NCBI GenBank assembly: GCA_964635965.1
Contig: CAZWQX010000010.1
Location: 1 to 46,964, forward strand
Source of the DNA: JAKVAV01 sp964635965
GTDB taxonomy: Bacteria > Bacteroidota > Bacteroidia > Flavobacteriales_D > Cryomorphaceae
DNA length: 46,964 bases
Direction of reading: 5' to 3'
Part shown: one piece after another, positions 31,800-40,041 of the stretch
Numbering within the stretch: the stretch's first letter is position 1
How the letters are laid out: every line of letters begins with the position of its first letter
Position numbers and translations under genes: made by a program
Notes under the pieces: model-generated
Database searches by the model: none
What the model was told of the DNA's origin: nothing
What the model saw: only the letters and a program-made list of their open reading frames with translations

Positions 31800-32153
31800 C
31801 TACTTAGGCTCATGCCCAAGCCCTTCGTTTTTCATCAAGTCAATTCCATAATTTCTAATCGCATCGATTATTGGAATGGCCGTTTTACCCTTGTCCGTAA
31901 TCGAATATTCAACTTTTGGAGGGACAACCGGATAAACCTCTCGATGGATAAAGCCTTCTGCTTCAAGTTGACGCAATTGGGTTGTCAGCATCTTATCGGT
32001 GATATGAGGAATATCCTTCTTGAGTTCACTGAAGCGAAATACACGGTCCTTTAAACGCCAAAGAATGGGCATTTTCCAGGTACCCCCAATTCGGTCCATC
32101 GCGAACTCGACCGGATTGTAGTACACCTTATTGTTGTAAATGAAATCTGGCAT
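31800..32153 (-). CDS. HxlR family transcriptional regulator
   Basis: A 117-residue winged-helix protein. NPVEFAMDRIGGTWKMPILWRLKD is the start of the domain, FRFSELKKDIPHITDKMLTTQLRQLEAEGFIHREVYPVVPPKVEYSITDKG the remainder including recognition helix and wing. Unlike the first HxlR of this window, the usual cysteine before the first helix is replaced by Asn here, so redox sensing through that residue is not expected. It diverges from the DJ-1/PfpI lipoprotein gene; the 110-nt gap holds repeated GTAAGTA/ATACTT motifs that could be its operators. The aminotransferase gene follows 45 nt later on the same strand. Confidence 0.9.
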   Translation of the reverse strand: MPDFIYNNKVYYNPVEFAMDRIGGTWKMPILWRLKDRVFRFSELKKDIPHITDKMLTTQLRQLEAEGFIHREVYPVVPPKVEYSITDKGKTAIPIIDAIRNYGIDLMKNEGLGHEPK

Positions 32154-32183
32154 AATCCATTGATTTTAAATACACTTTCTAAA

Positions 32184-32243
32184 AAGTAAGTACCATACTT
32201 CATAGTTAGTATAACCACAAAGGTAAGTATCCCTATAACTTTG
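32184..32243 (+). promoter_or_regulatory. Divergent control region with GTAAGTA repeats and a -7 element
   Basis: TAACTTTG (32236-32243) is an exact -7 element for the plus-strand DJ-1/PfpI gene. Upstream, AAGTA-N7-TACTT (32184-32200) is a dyad, and GTAAGTA occurs again at 32223-32229, 37 nt after the first copy at 32186. The same 37-nt spacing is seen at the other HxlR-linked promoter at 19.9 kb. No clear -33 element was found. Confidence 0.45.
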
Positions 32244-32263
32244 CCTCCATAAATTTTAGAAAT

Positions 32264-33124
32264 ATGAAATCAATATATCTATTCCTCGGAATGAGTCTTT
32301 TCGCCTTGAGCTCATGCATGTCACAAGGTCAAGAAAAACAAGAAAAAATGAGTACTCGATCTACTCAAATCACAGAACGTGAAGCTTACGTACATGCGCA
32401 CGGTCAACCATACAAAGGAAAAATATTGATGGTGGCCAGTAGCCCTTCAGTTTCAAAGACAACGGGATGGCCCATTGGCTTCTGGGGAGCCGAACTCACC
32501 CATCCCTTACACGTATTTCAAGAAGCGGGCTATGAGGTAGAACTTGCCTCAACAGAGGGCGGAAAAATCCTGATGGATTCTTACTCAAACCCAACCGATG
32601 AAAGTGGATACTCAGCTCACGATGTGATCACACTTGGTTATATGCAGCTCGATTGGTTCAACGACATGTTGGAAAATACAATCAAGCTAAAGGAAGTGGA
32701 TGCCACTTCATACGATGCCATATTTCTGGTTGGCGGCCAAGGGCCTATGTACACTTTTCGCGGAAATAAAGACTTAGAAAAGCTTTTCGCTAGTTTTTAC
32801 GAAGCAGACAAACCAAGCGCAGCGGTTTGTCACTCAGTCACCTTGCTTCTAGAAGCCAAAAAATCAGATGGAAGTCTTATCGTAGATGGAAAGACTTGGA
32901 CAGGATTTGCCAATGATGAAGAGGCTTATGCAGACAAGGCAGTGGGTATGAAAATCCAGCCTTACTGGATTGAGGAGGAAGCCAAAAAACTTCCCAATAC
33001 CAATTTCAAGGTCGCGGCGCCATTTAGCTCCTACGCGATCGAGGACGGAAACCTCATTACGGGTCAACAACAAAACTCCGGCGCAGAAGCGGCGAGATTA
33101 GTCGTAGAAGCACTCTCCAACTAA
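32264..33124 (+). CDS. DJ-1/PfpI family lipoprotein (type 1 glutamine amidotransferase-like)
   Basis: A 286-residue exported protein with lipobox LSSC (Cys18), then a DJ-1/PfpI domain. Elements are GKILMVASSP, YEVELASTEGG, DAIFLVGGQGPMYTFRGN and the nucleophile-elbow cysteine in AAVCHSVTLLLEAKK (about residue 188). The class includes glyoxalase III-type, chaperone and hydrolase activities, but for extracytoplasmic lipoprotein forms the role is unknown. It is divergent from an HxlR gene and probably under its control. The barrel-like gene after it begins 5 nt downstream, so the two belong to one transcript. Confidence 0.85.
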   Translation: MKSIYLFLGMSLFALSSCMSQGQEKQEKMSTRSTQITEREAYVHAHGQPYKGKILMVASSPSVSKTTGWPIGFWGAELTHPLHVFQEAGYEVELASTEGGKILMDSYSNPTDESGYSAHDVITLGYMQLDWFNDMLENTIKLKEVDATSYDAIFLVGGQGPMYTFRGNKDLEKLFASFYEADKPSAAVCHSVTLLLEAKKSDGSLIVDGKTWTGFANDEEAYADKAVGMKIQPYWIEEEAKKLPNTNFKVAAPFSSYAIEDGNLITGQQQNSGAEAARLVVEALSN

Positions 33125-33129
33125 GAATA

Positions 33130-33750
33130 GTGTCAATTCCAAAAACAATAGGAGCACTTTGCATCGGGCTGTGTTTTTTCGTCACTGCCCGATGCCAAAG
33201 TCTCGAGTTAATGCCGGGGACTGAACGTTTCTTTGCCGATATTCAATGGCTTGAGCCATTGAGCAAGAATTACAAGTTCAGTCTATTTGGCCGAACCCGA
33301 GCTACGGTTGATTACGAAAACAATACCGATCTTTTTTCGGGAGCGTACTTTAACTACACCACGAAATCAGGAATTGGCGGATCATTGGTTGGAACAATCG
33401 GAAATGGAGGAGCGGGCGCTGATGCGGGAATTCATTTTTTTAAACAGAGCGAATCGATAACCTTCTTCGGACTGGCATCGATAGCTTTGTCTGACGATTT
33501 TTCCTATTCGTGGTTTTCGATATTTCGCTACCGCCCTCAACTAAATGAAAAATGGAAACTCTTTACAGGAGTAGAACTGTATTCATTATTTAATGGTTAT
33601 GGACATCTTATCAGCGTCCAGCGGTTGCGGGCAGGCTTAGATCGAAACACGTATCAATTCGGCCTTGCTCTGAACCTCAGTGGAAGTGGAACAGATTATT
33701 CCAACCGTTTCTCAAATCCGGGAATATTCATTCGAAAAGAGTTTAACTAA
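33130..33750 (+). CDS. Outer-membrane beta-barrel-like protein, GTG start
   Basis: A 206-residue protein with signal peptide (about residues 1-22). The mature sequence alternates polar and hydrophobic residues with many Tyr, Phe and Gly (KFSLFGRTRATVDY; SGAYFNYTTKSGIGGS; WFSIFRYRPQLNE; YQFGLALNLSGSG), as in small outer-membrane barrels, and ends with an aromatic-rich FIRKEFN. The GTG at 33130 lies 5 nt after the DJ-1/PfpI gene and gives a good signal peptide. The next gene starts one nucleotide after its stop. Confidence 0.7.
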   Translation: MSIPKTIGALCIGLCFFVTARCQSLELMPGTERFFADIQWLEPLSKNYKFSLFGRTRATVDYENNTDLFSGAYFNYTTKSGIGGSLVGTIGNGGAGADAGIHFFKQSESITFFGLASIALSDDFSYSWFSIFRYRPQLNEKWKLFTGVELYSLFNGYGHLISVQRLRAGLDRNTYQFGLALNLSGSGTDYSNRFSNPGIFIRKEFN

Positions 33751-33751
33751 C

Positions 33752-34368
33752 ATGAAGATTGCAATCATAGGAACAGGAAATGTCGGTGGAGCGCTAGCGA
33801 CAAAGTGGTCTGCCGCGGACACCGCATTTTTCTCGGTGTACATAATCAAGAAGAATTCAAAGGAAGGCACCTTCTCCAAAATGATAACACAGAAGTTCTG
33901 GGCATTTCAGAGGCTGTGCAATCATCCGATATCGTGTTACTGGCTACTCCCGCAATGGCGGCGATTGAAGTCACCAAAAGTTTGGGAGATACGACGGGCA
34001 AGATCATCATTGATGCCATGAATATTGTGAGAGGAAACGGACCAAAAGGATACACCACAACGACCTTAGCAGTCTTGGACAACACCGCAACTCAGGACGT
34101 GGTAAAATGCTTCAACACCACCGGATTTAATAATATGGAAAACACTCAATACGGTGAGACAGCCATCGATGCATTCATGGCGGGCGATAGTCTTTTGGGC
34201 AAAGATGTAGCGCGTCATCTTGCCAAGGATGCCGGATTTGCAGAGTGTTACGATGTGGGTGGAAACAGCAATTTCCAGCTAATGGAGCAGTTTGCTTTTT
34301 TCTGGATCAATTTAGCCATGATGCAAGGTCAGGGAAGGGAAATAGGATTTAAACTTTTAAAGAGATGA
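33752..34368 (+). pseudogene. NAD(P)-binding reductase (F420-dependent NADP reductase-like), frameshifted
   Basis: The first frame starts at 33752 with MKIAIIGTGNVGGALATKWS, a perfect Rossmann loop G-x-G-x-x-G/A, and then loses sense. In the -1 frame the protein resumes as RGHRIFLGVHNQ near 33815 and runs to 34368 (SDIVLLATPAMAA; KIIIDAMNI; KCFNTTGFNNMEN; GNSNFQLMEQFAFFW). Joined, it is a normal ~205-residue member of the NADPH-dependent F420 reductase / NAD(P)-binding family. One missing base around 33810-33816, in tctgccgcgg, explains it. Whether it is a mutation or an assembly error cannot be decided here. The SDR gene downstream overlaps its stop by 4 nt, so the reading frame was coupled to an operon. 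Confidence 0.78.
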
Positions 34369-35111
34369 CAGAAAAAAAGGTCGCCCTGGTAACCGGTGCA
34401 TCCAAAGGAATGGGGCTAGAGTGGGTCAAACAATTGTCCATGCTCGGTTATAAAGTAGTTCTCACAGCAAGAAGTTTGGAAAGGGCTGAATCGGCTCAAA
34501 GGAGTCTCGGATCCAATCATAAGGAAATCGTCCCTATGAAATTGGAAATCACCGAAAGAACTGATCGTGAAAATTTGATTGAGCAAGTCGAATCGAGTTT
34601 TGGAAAACTAGATTTACTCATTAATAATGCGGGTATCAATTCGAGAACACGGGGCTCCATTAAAGAAGACCTGTTCAGGAAAAACGTTTTCATCGATGAA
34701 CTAGATCCTCAGGAATTGATGAATATGGTGAACGTAAATGCAACTTCACCTATCCTACTCGCCAGTGCCTTGAAGAATGTCCTTTCGAAGGGAGAAAATC
34801 CGATGGTGATCAACATCAGTTCTTGGATGAGCAGTATTACCATTAAAAAGGAGGGCGGAAACTACAGCTACGCGGTGAGCAAAGCAGCGCTCAACATGAT
34901 GAACCGCGCTTTCGCGAATGACGTCAAATCACTTGGAATCACTTCTCTAGTGGTCAATCCTGGCTGGGTTCAAACGGACATGGGTGGAGCAAAGGCGCCC
35001 TTGACGAGTCAGGATTCGATCGGCAGTATGATTAAAAACATAGTCGAAAAGATCGGACTAGATCATTCTGGTGAGTTTTTCAATTACGATGGCAAAGTAC
35101 ATCCGTGGTGA
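34365..35111 (+). CDS. Short-chain dehydrogenase/reductase (SDR)
   Basis: A 248-residue classical SDR. The cofactor loop is TGASKGMGLEW, the structural motif LLINNAGINS (N-N-A-G), the catalytic Ser in INISSWMSS, the Y-x-x-x-K as YAVSKAALN and the downstream NPGWVQTDM. Arg in TARSLER after beta-2 suggests NADP(H) preference. Substrate unknown. The start overlaps the reductase gene upstream by 4 nt (ATGA); the end overlaps a convergent gene by 54 nt, an arrangement worth noting because both 3' ends are coding. Confidence 0.92.
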   Translation: MTEKKVALVTGASKGMGLEWVKQLSMLGYKVVLTARSLERAESAQRSLGSNHKEIVPMKLEITERTDRENLIEQVESSFGKLDLLINNAGINSRTRGSIKEDLFRKNVFIDELDPQELMNMVNVNATSPILLASALKNVLSKGENPMVINISSWMSSITIKKEGGNYSYAVSKAALNMMNRAFANDVKSLGITSLVVNPGWVQTDMGGAKAPLTSQDSIGSMIKNIVEKIGLDHSGEFFNYDGKVHPW

Positions 35112-35516
35112 TGTATAGCTTTTTCGAATCGAGTGACGAACCAATAGGATCATGCTGATCACATTTGGAATAATAAACATCAATAGTGAATTCAACACAC
35201 CTCCAAAGTCGGTAATGACTCCCGCTTCGATTCCTGCGTAAAGATCCAAGACATCCATGATCAATCTTATGATCAGCGCCAAAAGGATAGAATGGAAGGT
35301 TCTAAAAACCCATATCCCGAGGACCATACCGACAGCAATTGCGAAGTATCGAGCAGCAGAATTTAAAAGAATAAAGGTACTCGCTCCTCCAGTGTCTGCA
35401 CCAAAAGCTTCCATCATTCCCTGTCCATCTACCAGGCTCCAAACACTGAATCCAAGTGACCATAGAGTGAGGTAAGAGGGAATAATGTACCACCAACATT
35501 TAAGTTTGAGTTTCAT
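35058..35516 (-). CDS. Membrane protein with four predicted helices, unknown function
   Basis: About 152 residues from the ATG at 35516 (a GTG at 35525 is also possible). Four hydrophobic segments are seen at about residues 11-29, 49-71, 74-91 and 103-121. The C-terminal 25 residues are basic and are encoded antisense to the end of the SDR gene, so this tail could be an accidental extension. The pattern resembles small DUF4345/DUF4267-type proteins, but I cannot name the family with certainty. Confidence 0.6.
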   Translation of the reverse strand: MKLKLKCWWYIIPSYLTLWSLGFSVWSLVDGQGMMEAFGADTGGASTFILLNSAARYFAIAVGMVLGIWVFRTFHSILLALIIRLIMDVLDLYAGIEAGVITDFGGVLNSLLMFIIPNVISMILLVRHSIRKSYTSPRMYFAIVIEKLTRMI

Positions 35517-35537
35517 AATTATCACTTTTTGAATCTG

Positions 35538-35570
35538 AAAAAAGAGCGCCCAGCTTTGAACCAGACGCTC
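35538..35570 (-). terminator. Probable terminator after the 36.2-kb secreted-protein gene
   Basis: On the minus strand, GAGCG ... CGCTC (35570-35566 and 35548-35544) form a five-pair stem around a 17-nt partly pairable loop, followed by six T (35543-35538). It lies 10 nt after the stop of the gene ending at 35580. Confidence 0.55.
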
Positions 35571-35579
35571 GAGTAATTG

Positions 35580-36251
35580 TCAGTTCCCCCTTATCAAAGG
35601 AATCTGAAGTTGATGTGGTCTATTCTCCACCTTATCAAAAGGTGTTCCATCAACGTGCTTGGCTCCCATGAAGAGCATTCCATTTTTGAAATAAATCAAA
35701 TCGTAATCCGAAACGATTTGTCCTTTCACAATATGAAAGAGAGGAAAAGCCTGTTTTAGGATGTCCTTTTTAACTCCCTCCTCAAAAGGCGTCATTCCCT
35801 CCGGCAATGCACCATTTAGCATTTGAGCCGCATTTTCATGCAAAGGAGTGACAGCAAATCCTTCATTGAGAACATAATCGATGTTCCAGGCACCTTTGGC
35901 GATGGGATGTTCACTTCCCCAAACGAGATCACCTTTAAACTCAAATTCCATAAGGGGCATTTGGCCGTAATTGTCAGCATACATGGTAATGGTTCCCACG
36001 AACTTGTCATCTTCCAAATAGCTAAACTTCCGGGTCAGATAAGTCGGTTGAATGTTTCCTGCTCCTGTTCTGTCTTCCGTAGGCCTGAGCTCTACCGAAA
36101 TGCTCTCCCAGTTCCCCGAGGCGAAAGCTTTTACGTCTTCCAGTGAAATAGGATCTTGATTCATTTTTTTCGTTTTGTTTGATATTTGTGCGATTTTAAG
36201 TTGAGTGACGCCGAGGCAAAGAGCCAAGGCCATGATTTTCAGGTTTCTCAT
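35580..36251 (-). CDS. Secreted or periplasmic protein with APCDD1-like beta domain
   Basis: A 223-residue protein. A hydrophobic N-terminus (MALALCLGVTQLKIA) could be a signal peptide or anchor. The body has FASGNWESISVELRPTEDR, LTRKFSYLEDDKFVGTITMYAD and GAWNIDYVLNEGFAVTPL. These resemble the repeated strands of the APCDD1-type domain found in animal and some bacterial proteins; this is a resemblance by eye, not a confirmed match. The start ATG overlaps the stop of the small upstream Spy-like gene by 4 nt, so the two form an operon facing away from an HxlR gene. Confidence 0.5.
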   Translation of the reverse strand: MRNLKIMALALCLGVTQLKIAQISNKTKKMNQDPISLEDVKAFASGNWESISVELRPTEDRTGAGNIQPTYLTRKFSYLEDDKFVGTITMYADNYGQMPLMEFEFKGDLVWGSEHPIAKGAWNIDYVLNEGFAVTPLHENAAQMLNGALPEGMTPFEEGVKKDILKQAFPLFHIVKGQIVSDYDLIYFKNGMLFMGAKHVDGTPFDKVENRPHQLQIPLIRGN

Positions 36252-36559
36252 AGTCCGAGCTTTTTCGCCTGCTGTTCGGTTAAGACACCTTTCATTTCCG
36301 TCTCCCAGACACGCACCGCCTCGACAATTACTTCCTTCTTCCTGCCTTGATTGTAAGCATCTAAATGGCCTTGTGACCGTTTCATGTTTATGGCAAATAC
36401 CTTTTCTTTTTGCTGCTCCGTCAGCTCAAGTTTCTTGGCCATCTTCTCCGTAATCTTTGTCACCTTTTCTTCCGGTGATTTCTGTGAATGAGCGAAAGCG
36501 GTTGCTCCAAAAATGACAGCACTTATTGCTATCACCCCGATTGCTATTTTCTTTTTCAT
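36248..36559 (-). CDS. Small periplasmic Spy/CpxP-like helical protein
   Basis: A 103-residue protein with a signal peptide (about residues 1-23, KKKIAIGVIAISAVIFGATAFA). Two amphipathic helices follow, containing KLELTEQQKEKVFAINMKR and GVLTEQQAKKLGL, that is, two copies of the L-T-x-x-Q motif typical of the Spy/CpxP family. Those proteins are periplasmic chaperones or stress regulators. Placement opposite an HxlR gene suggests control by it. Overlaps the next gene by 4 nt. Confidence 0.75.
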   Translation of the reverse strand: MKKKIAIGVIAISAVIFGATAFAHSQKSPEEKVTKITEKMAKKLELTEQQKEKVFAINMKRSQGHLDAYNQGRKKEVIVEAVRVWETEMKGVLTEQQAKKLGL

Positions 36560-36614
36560 TTGTTCTTGCTTTTATGATTAACTGATCCAAAATTCATATT
36601 TTTGTCTTAAAATA

Positions 36615-36642
36615 ATTACTAGTCATGATTAATATTACTAGT
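36615..36642. promoter_or_regulatory. Repeated ACTAGT operator-like sites in a divergent control region
   Basis: ATTACTAGT occurs at 36615-36623 and again at 36634-36642, 19 nt (about two helical turns) apart, in the 99-nt AT-rich region between the Spy-like gene and the third HxlR gene. The spacing and the palindromic core fit a dimeric regulator. A TACATTTT element (36643-36650) next to the second copy may be the -7 site for the HxlR gene. Confidence 0.45.
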
Positions 36643-36664
36643 ACATTTTTATAGACTATTGAAG

Positions 36665-37003
36665 ATGGCAAGGAAAACCAAAGACTTTAATCCCAATGGA
36701 TGTCCCGTCACTCATACCATCAATAAGATTGGAGGAAAGTGGAAGCCCTTGGTTATCCATTTGATCAGGAAGGATTGTAATAGATTTTCCATGCTAAAAA
36801 GAGCCATACCTGATATAAGTAAGCAGATGCTGGTCAATCAGCTTCGCGAATTAGAGGCCGACAAGATTATTGATCGAGAAATATTCCCGGAAGTACCTCC
36901 CAGAGTTGAATACAGCCTATCCGCTTATGGTGAAACGCTTATTCCAGTCATTGATACGATGCAGGAATGGGGAATGAAGGATATGGGGAAGCTAAAACGC
37001 TAA
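36665..37003 (+). CDS. HxlR family transcriptional regulator
   Basis: About 112 residues from the ATG at 36665; a TTG two codons earlier is also possible. NPNGCPVTHTINKIGGKWKPLVIHLIRKD holds the conserved N-terminal Cys and first helices. FSMLKRAIPDISKQMLVNQLRELEADKIIDREIFPEVPPRVEYSLSAYGETLI contains the recognition helix and wing. Third HxlR gene in 18 kb; its downstream region ends in a strong hairpin. Diverges from the Spy-like operon, which is its likely target. Confidence 0.9.
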   Translation: MARKTKDFNPNGCPVTHTINKIGGKWKPLVIHLIRKDCNRFSMLKRAIPDISKQMLVNQLRELEADKIIDREIFPEVPPRVEYSLSAYGETLIPVIDTMQEWGMKDMGKLKR

Positions 37004-37032
37004 GCCGATAAACTTAATTAAGAATGCCAGCT

Positions 37033-37055
37033 CCGCAGGGTATGCCACCCTGCGG
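37033..37055. repeat. Strong intergenic hairpin without a U-tract
   Basis: CCGCAGGGT (37033-37041) and ACCCTGCGG (37047-37055) form a perfect nine-pair stem around the loop ATGCC, 30 nt after the HxlR gene. The following sequence is not T-rich, so it is not a standard intrinsic terminator. It may be an mRNA-end structure or a repeat element. Confidence 0.6.
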
Positions 37056-37108
37056 CGCGATATTCCCGCAATTCGAATTAAAGACTGCTCTTTTCCTATA
37101 TTGCCGGG

Positions 37109-40030
37109 ATGAATCGCCTGCTCTTGCTATCCGTCATCCTAATTCTTCTTTTTTCCTGCACTTCACCAAAAGAAAGACCTGAAATATCTGCTGTCCAAGT
37201 CGAACCCGATCTAACCCAATTTGTGAATCCGTTTATTGGCACAGGCGGTCATGGCCATACTTTTCCAGGGGCTACCATGCCATTCGGAATGGTGCAGCTC
37301 AGTCCTGATACTCGTCTCGATGGTTGGGACGGTTGCGGAGGTTATCACTACAGCGATTCAGTGATTTACGGTTTCTCTCACACCCACCTCAGTGGCACCG
37401 GAGTTAGCGATTACGGAGACGTATTGCTCATGCCGACTAATAAAGAAATTCTGAAAAATGGCTCGAATGGTCGAGAAGGGTATTCTTCAAAATTCAATCA
37501 CGAGAGCGAAGAAGCCTTTGCCGGATATTATCGAGTCAAATTAGAGGATACGGAAATCGAAGTAGAGCTCACGGTTACGCCCAGAGCGGGAATTCATCGC
37601 TACCATTTCCCAACACCTGAGAACCAGGTAATCGTTCTGGATTTGGAACATAGAGACAAACTGCTCAGTCATGAGATCAGACAAATCTCTCCCACAACTC
37701 TGGTCGGACACCGTCACTCAGAAGCTTGGGCAAGGGATCAACGCGTTTTTTATTACATCGAGCTATCTCATCCAATTAAAGCAGCGCTATACGGTTCTAC
37801 TAATCCGTCAGTAGGTGCTTACACTTTAGATAATCCTAAAAATGAACCTGTCATTGTCAAAGTGGGAATATCGGCAGTAGATGAATCAGGAGCAGAGCTA
37901 AATATGAAATCAGAGATGGGTGATTTAAACTTCGATCAAGTCAAGCAAGAAGCCATTGATGCTTGGAACGCACAACTATCTAAGATTGCCATTCAAGAGG
38001 ATGATCTAGACCGCAAAACGACCTTTTATACTTCCCTCTACCATTCCATGATCGCTCCAAACCTCTATCAGGACGTCGATGGTCGCTACCGAGGAATGGA
38101 CTTGGAAATCCACCAAGCTGATAGTTTCGATTACTACACTGTCTTTTCTCTCTGGGATACGTATCGAGCTACCCATCCCCTCTTCACGATTATCGAACAG
38201 GAAAGAACCAATGATTTCATCAACACCATGTTGGCCAAGTATGATGAGGGCGGCATCATTCCCATTTGGGATTTGTCGGCTTGTTACACAGGTTGTATGA
38301 TTGGATACCATGGCATTCCCGTGATTGTCGATGCCCACCTAAAAGGAATAAATGGTTTTGATGCTGAACTGGCTTTTGAAGCGATGAAGCATTCGGCAGA
38401 CCAAAATCAATTGGGATTAAAGAGCTACAAAAATCTCGGTTTCATCCCTGTTGAAGAAGAAAGCGAATCGGTTTCAAAGACTTTAGAATATGCTTATGAC
38501 GATTGGTGCATCGCTCAAATGGCTAAGTCCCTCGGAAAAGAAGACGATTACTTACGATTCACTGAAAGAGCTCAGCACTACAAGAATCTCTATGATCCGT
38601 CAACCCAATTTATGCGCGGTCGATTTCGCAATACTTGGTTCGGACCGTTTGACCCCTATGAAGTGAACTTCAATTACACGGAGGCAAATGCATGGCAATA
38701 CAGCCTTTATGTCCCACAAGACATTGCAGGTCATATTGATCTCATGGGAGGTAAAGTAGTATATGAAGCCCACTTGGACAAATTGTTTTCAGCCCGCCAT
38801 GAAACAGCAGGCAGGGATCAAGCCGATATCACAGGGCTCATCGGTCAGTATGCCCATGGTAACGAGCCAAGTCACCATATGGCCTATCTCTACAATTTTG
38901 TCAATCGCCCTGATAAAACTCAAGAGAGAGTACAGGAGATTTTGACCACCCTTTATTCCAATGAACCAGACGGAATTTCCGGAAATGAAGATTGCGGGCA
39001 AATGAGTGCTTGGTATGTGTTCTCCGCGATGGGATTTTATCCAGTCACTCCCGGGAGTAATCACTACATCCTAGGAACACCTTTACTGGAAAAGGCGACG
39101 ATTAATCTTGAGAATGGGAATCAGTTTACTATCTCAGCTGAGGGTGCAAGCGAATTGACCTACATCAAGAATGTTTGGCTCAATGGAGTCGAACTGGAAC
39201 GCAGTTATATCTCCCATGACGATATCATGAATGGTGGGGTGATGGAATACGAGCTTTCCTCTACTCCCACAAAATGGGCGACCGATGACTCCGCAGTTCC
39301 GACAACATCCATTATAGATCATCTCATCGTAACGCCACCACATATCGCTTCGGGGGATGTTGCCTTCAAGGAATCAACTACCATAACCCTCAAGCATATC
39401 GATTCAGATGCTGAAATCTTCTGCAGATGGAACGATGAAGATCCAAAGCTCTACGGAGAAGAGTTGCGCATTGATTCACCCGGAATATTGACGGTTTTCG
39501 CGGAAAAGAATGGAAGAAAAAGTGTCGCACTGAGCACTGAATTCTACAAGATCGACCCCAGCATTTCGATTGAGTTGGGAAGCACTTATGCGAATGAATA
39601 CAACGCCGGGGGAAATGATGCCCTGATTGACGGTATTCGTGGAACAATTGATTTTCGCACCGGAGCTTGGCAAGGCTACCGAAATCAAGATGTGATTGCT
39701 ACCCTTGATTTGGGCGAAGGTAAAATGGTGGAAACCGTTGAAACATCCTTCCTTCAAAACCAGCGAAGTTGGATCTTTCTGCCGACTAAAGTTATCGTTG
39801 AAGGCTCAGTTGATGGATCAGAATGGATGCCTATTGGAGAAAAGAAATTCGATACCGCGAAGCGAAATGATGAAGTGTATATTGAATCCGTTGTTATAAC
39901 TACTTCCCCAAAAGTGTTCAAGAAAATTCGGGTCAGGGCTGAAACGCTCGGTCCCGTTCCTGAGTGGCACCTGGGTTACGAATACAATGGAACAGTCTGG
40001 ATCTTTATCGACGAAATTGCAACTCACTAA
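37109..40030 (+). CDS. GH92 alpha-1,2-mannosidase-type glycoside hydrolase, lipoprotein, with C-terminal discoidin-like domain
   Basis: A 973-residue lipoprotein (lipobox LFSC, Cys17). The GH92 signature begins at about residue 34: VNPFIGTGGHGHTFPGATMPFGMVQLSPDTR. It continues with the long GFSHTHLSGTG stretch, SLWDTYRATHPL, the catalytic-region Glu in NYTEANAWQYSL and the paired acidic residues in GNEPSHHMAYLYN and GNEDCGQMSAWYVFSAMGFYPVTPG. After about residue 760 a small beta domain (SDAEIFCRWNDEDPKLYG) and an F5/8 type C-like domain (YNAGGNDALIDGIRG; FLQNQRSWIFLP) follow. GH92 enzymes are calcium-dependent exo-mannosidases acting on N-glycans. The adjacent sugar transporter supports mannose use. 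Confidence 0.94.
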   Translation: MNRLLLLSVILILLFSCTSPKERPEISAVQVEPDLTQFVNPFIGTGGHGHTFPGATMPFGMVQLSPDTRLDGWDGCGGYHYSDSVIYGFSHTHLSGTGVSDYGDVLLMPTNKEILKNGSNGREGYSSKFNHESEEAFAGYYRVKLEDTEIEVELTVTPRAGIHRYHFPTPENQVIVLDLEHRDKLLSHEIRQISPTTLVGHRHSEAWARDQRVFYYIELSHPIKAALYGSTNPSVGAYTLDNPKNEPVIVKVGISAVDESGAELNMKSEMGDLNFDQVKQEAIDAWNAQLSKIAIQEDDLDRKTTFYTSLYHSMIAPNLYQDVDGRYRGMDLEIHQADSFDYYTVFSLWDTYRATHPLFTIIEQERTNDFINTMLAKYDEGGIIPIWDLSACYTGCMIGYHGIPVIVDAHLKGINGFDAELAFEAMKHSADQNQLGLKSYKNLGFIPVEEESESVSKTLEYAYDDWCIAQMAKSLGKEDDYLRFTERAQHYKNLYDPSTQFMRGRFRNTWFGPFDPYEVNFNYTEANAWQYSLYVPQDIAGHIDLMGGKVVYEAHLDKLFSARHETAGRDQADITGLIGQYAHGNEPSHHMAYLYNFVNRPDKTQERVQEILTTLYSNEPDGISGNEDCGQMSAWYVFSAMGFYPVTPGSNHYILGTPLLEKATINLENGNQFTISAEGASELTYIKNVWLNGVELERSYISHDDIMNGGVMEYELSSTPTKWATDDSAVPTTSIIDHLIVTPPHIASGDVAFKESTTITLKHIDSDAEIFCRWNDEDPKLYGEELRIDSPGILTVFAEKNGRKSVALSTEFYKIDPSISIELGSTYANEYNAGGNDALIDGIRGTIDFRTGAWQGYRNQDVIATLDLGEGKMVETVETSFLQNQRSWIFLPTKVIVEGSVDGSEWMPIGEKKFDTAKRNDEVYIESVVITTSPKVFKKIRVRAETLGPVPEWHLGYEYNGTVWIFIDEIATH

Positions 40031-40041
40031 GCTGAACTGAA

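Noticed and set aside
36590..36610. TTTTTGTC as a -33 element of the third HxlR gene
   Set aside because: The distance to TACATTTT is about 37 nt, far longer than the 19-21 nt expected.
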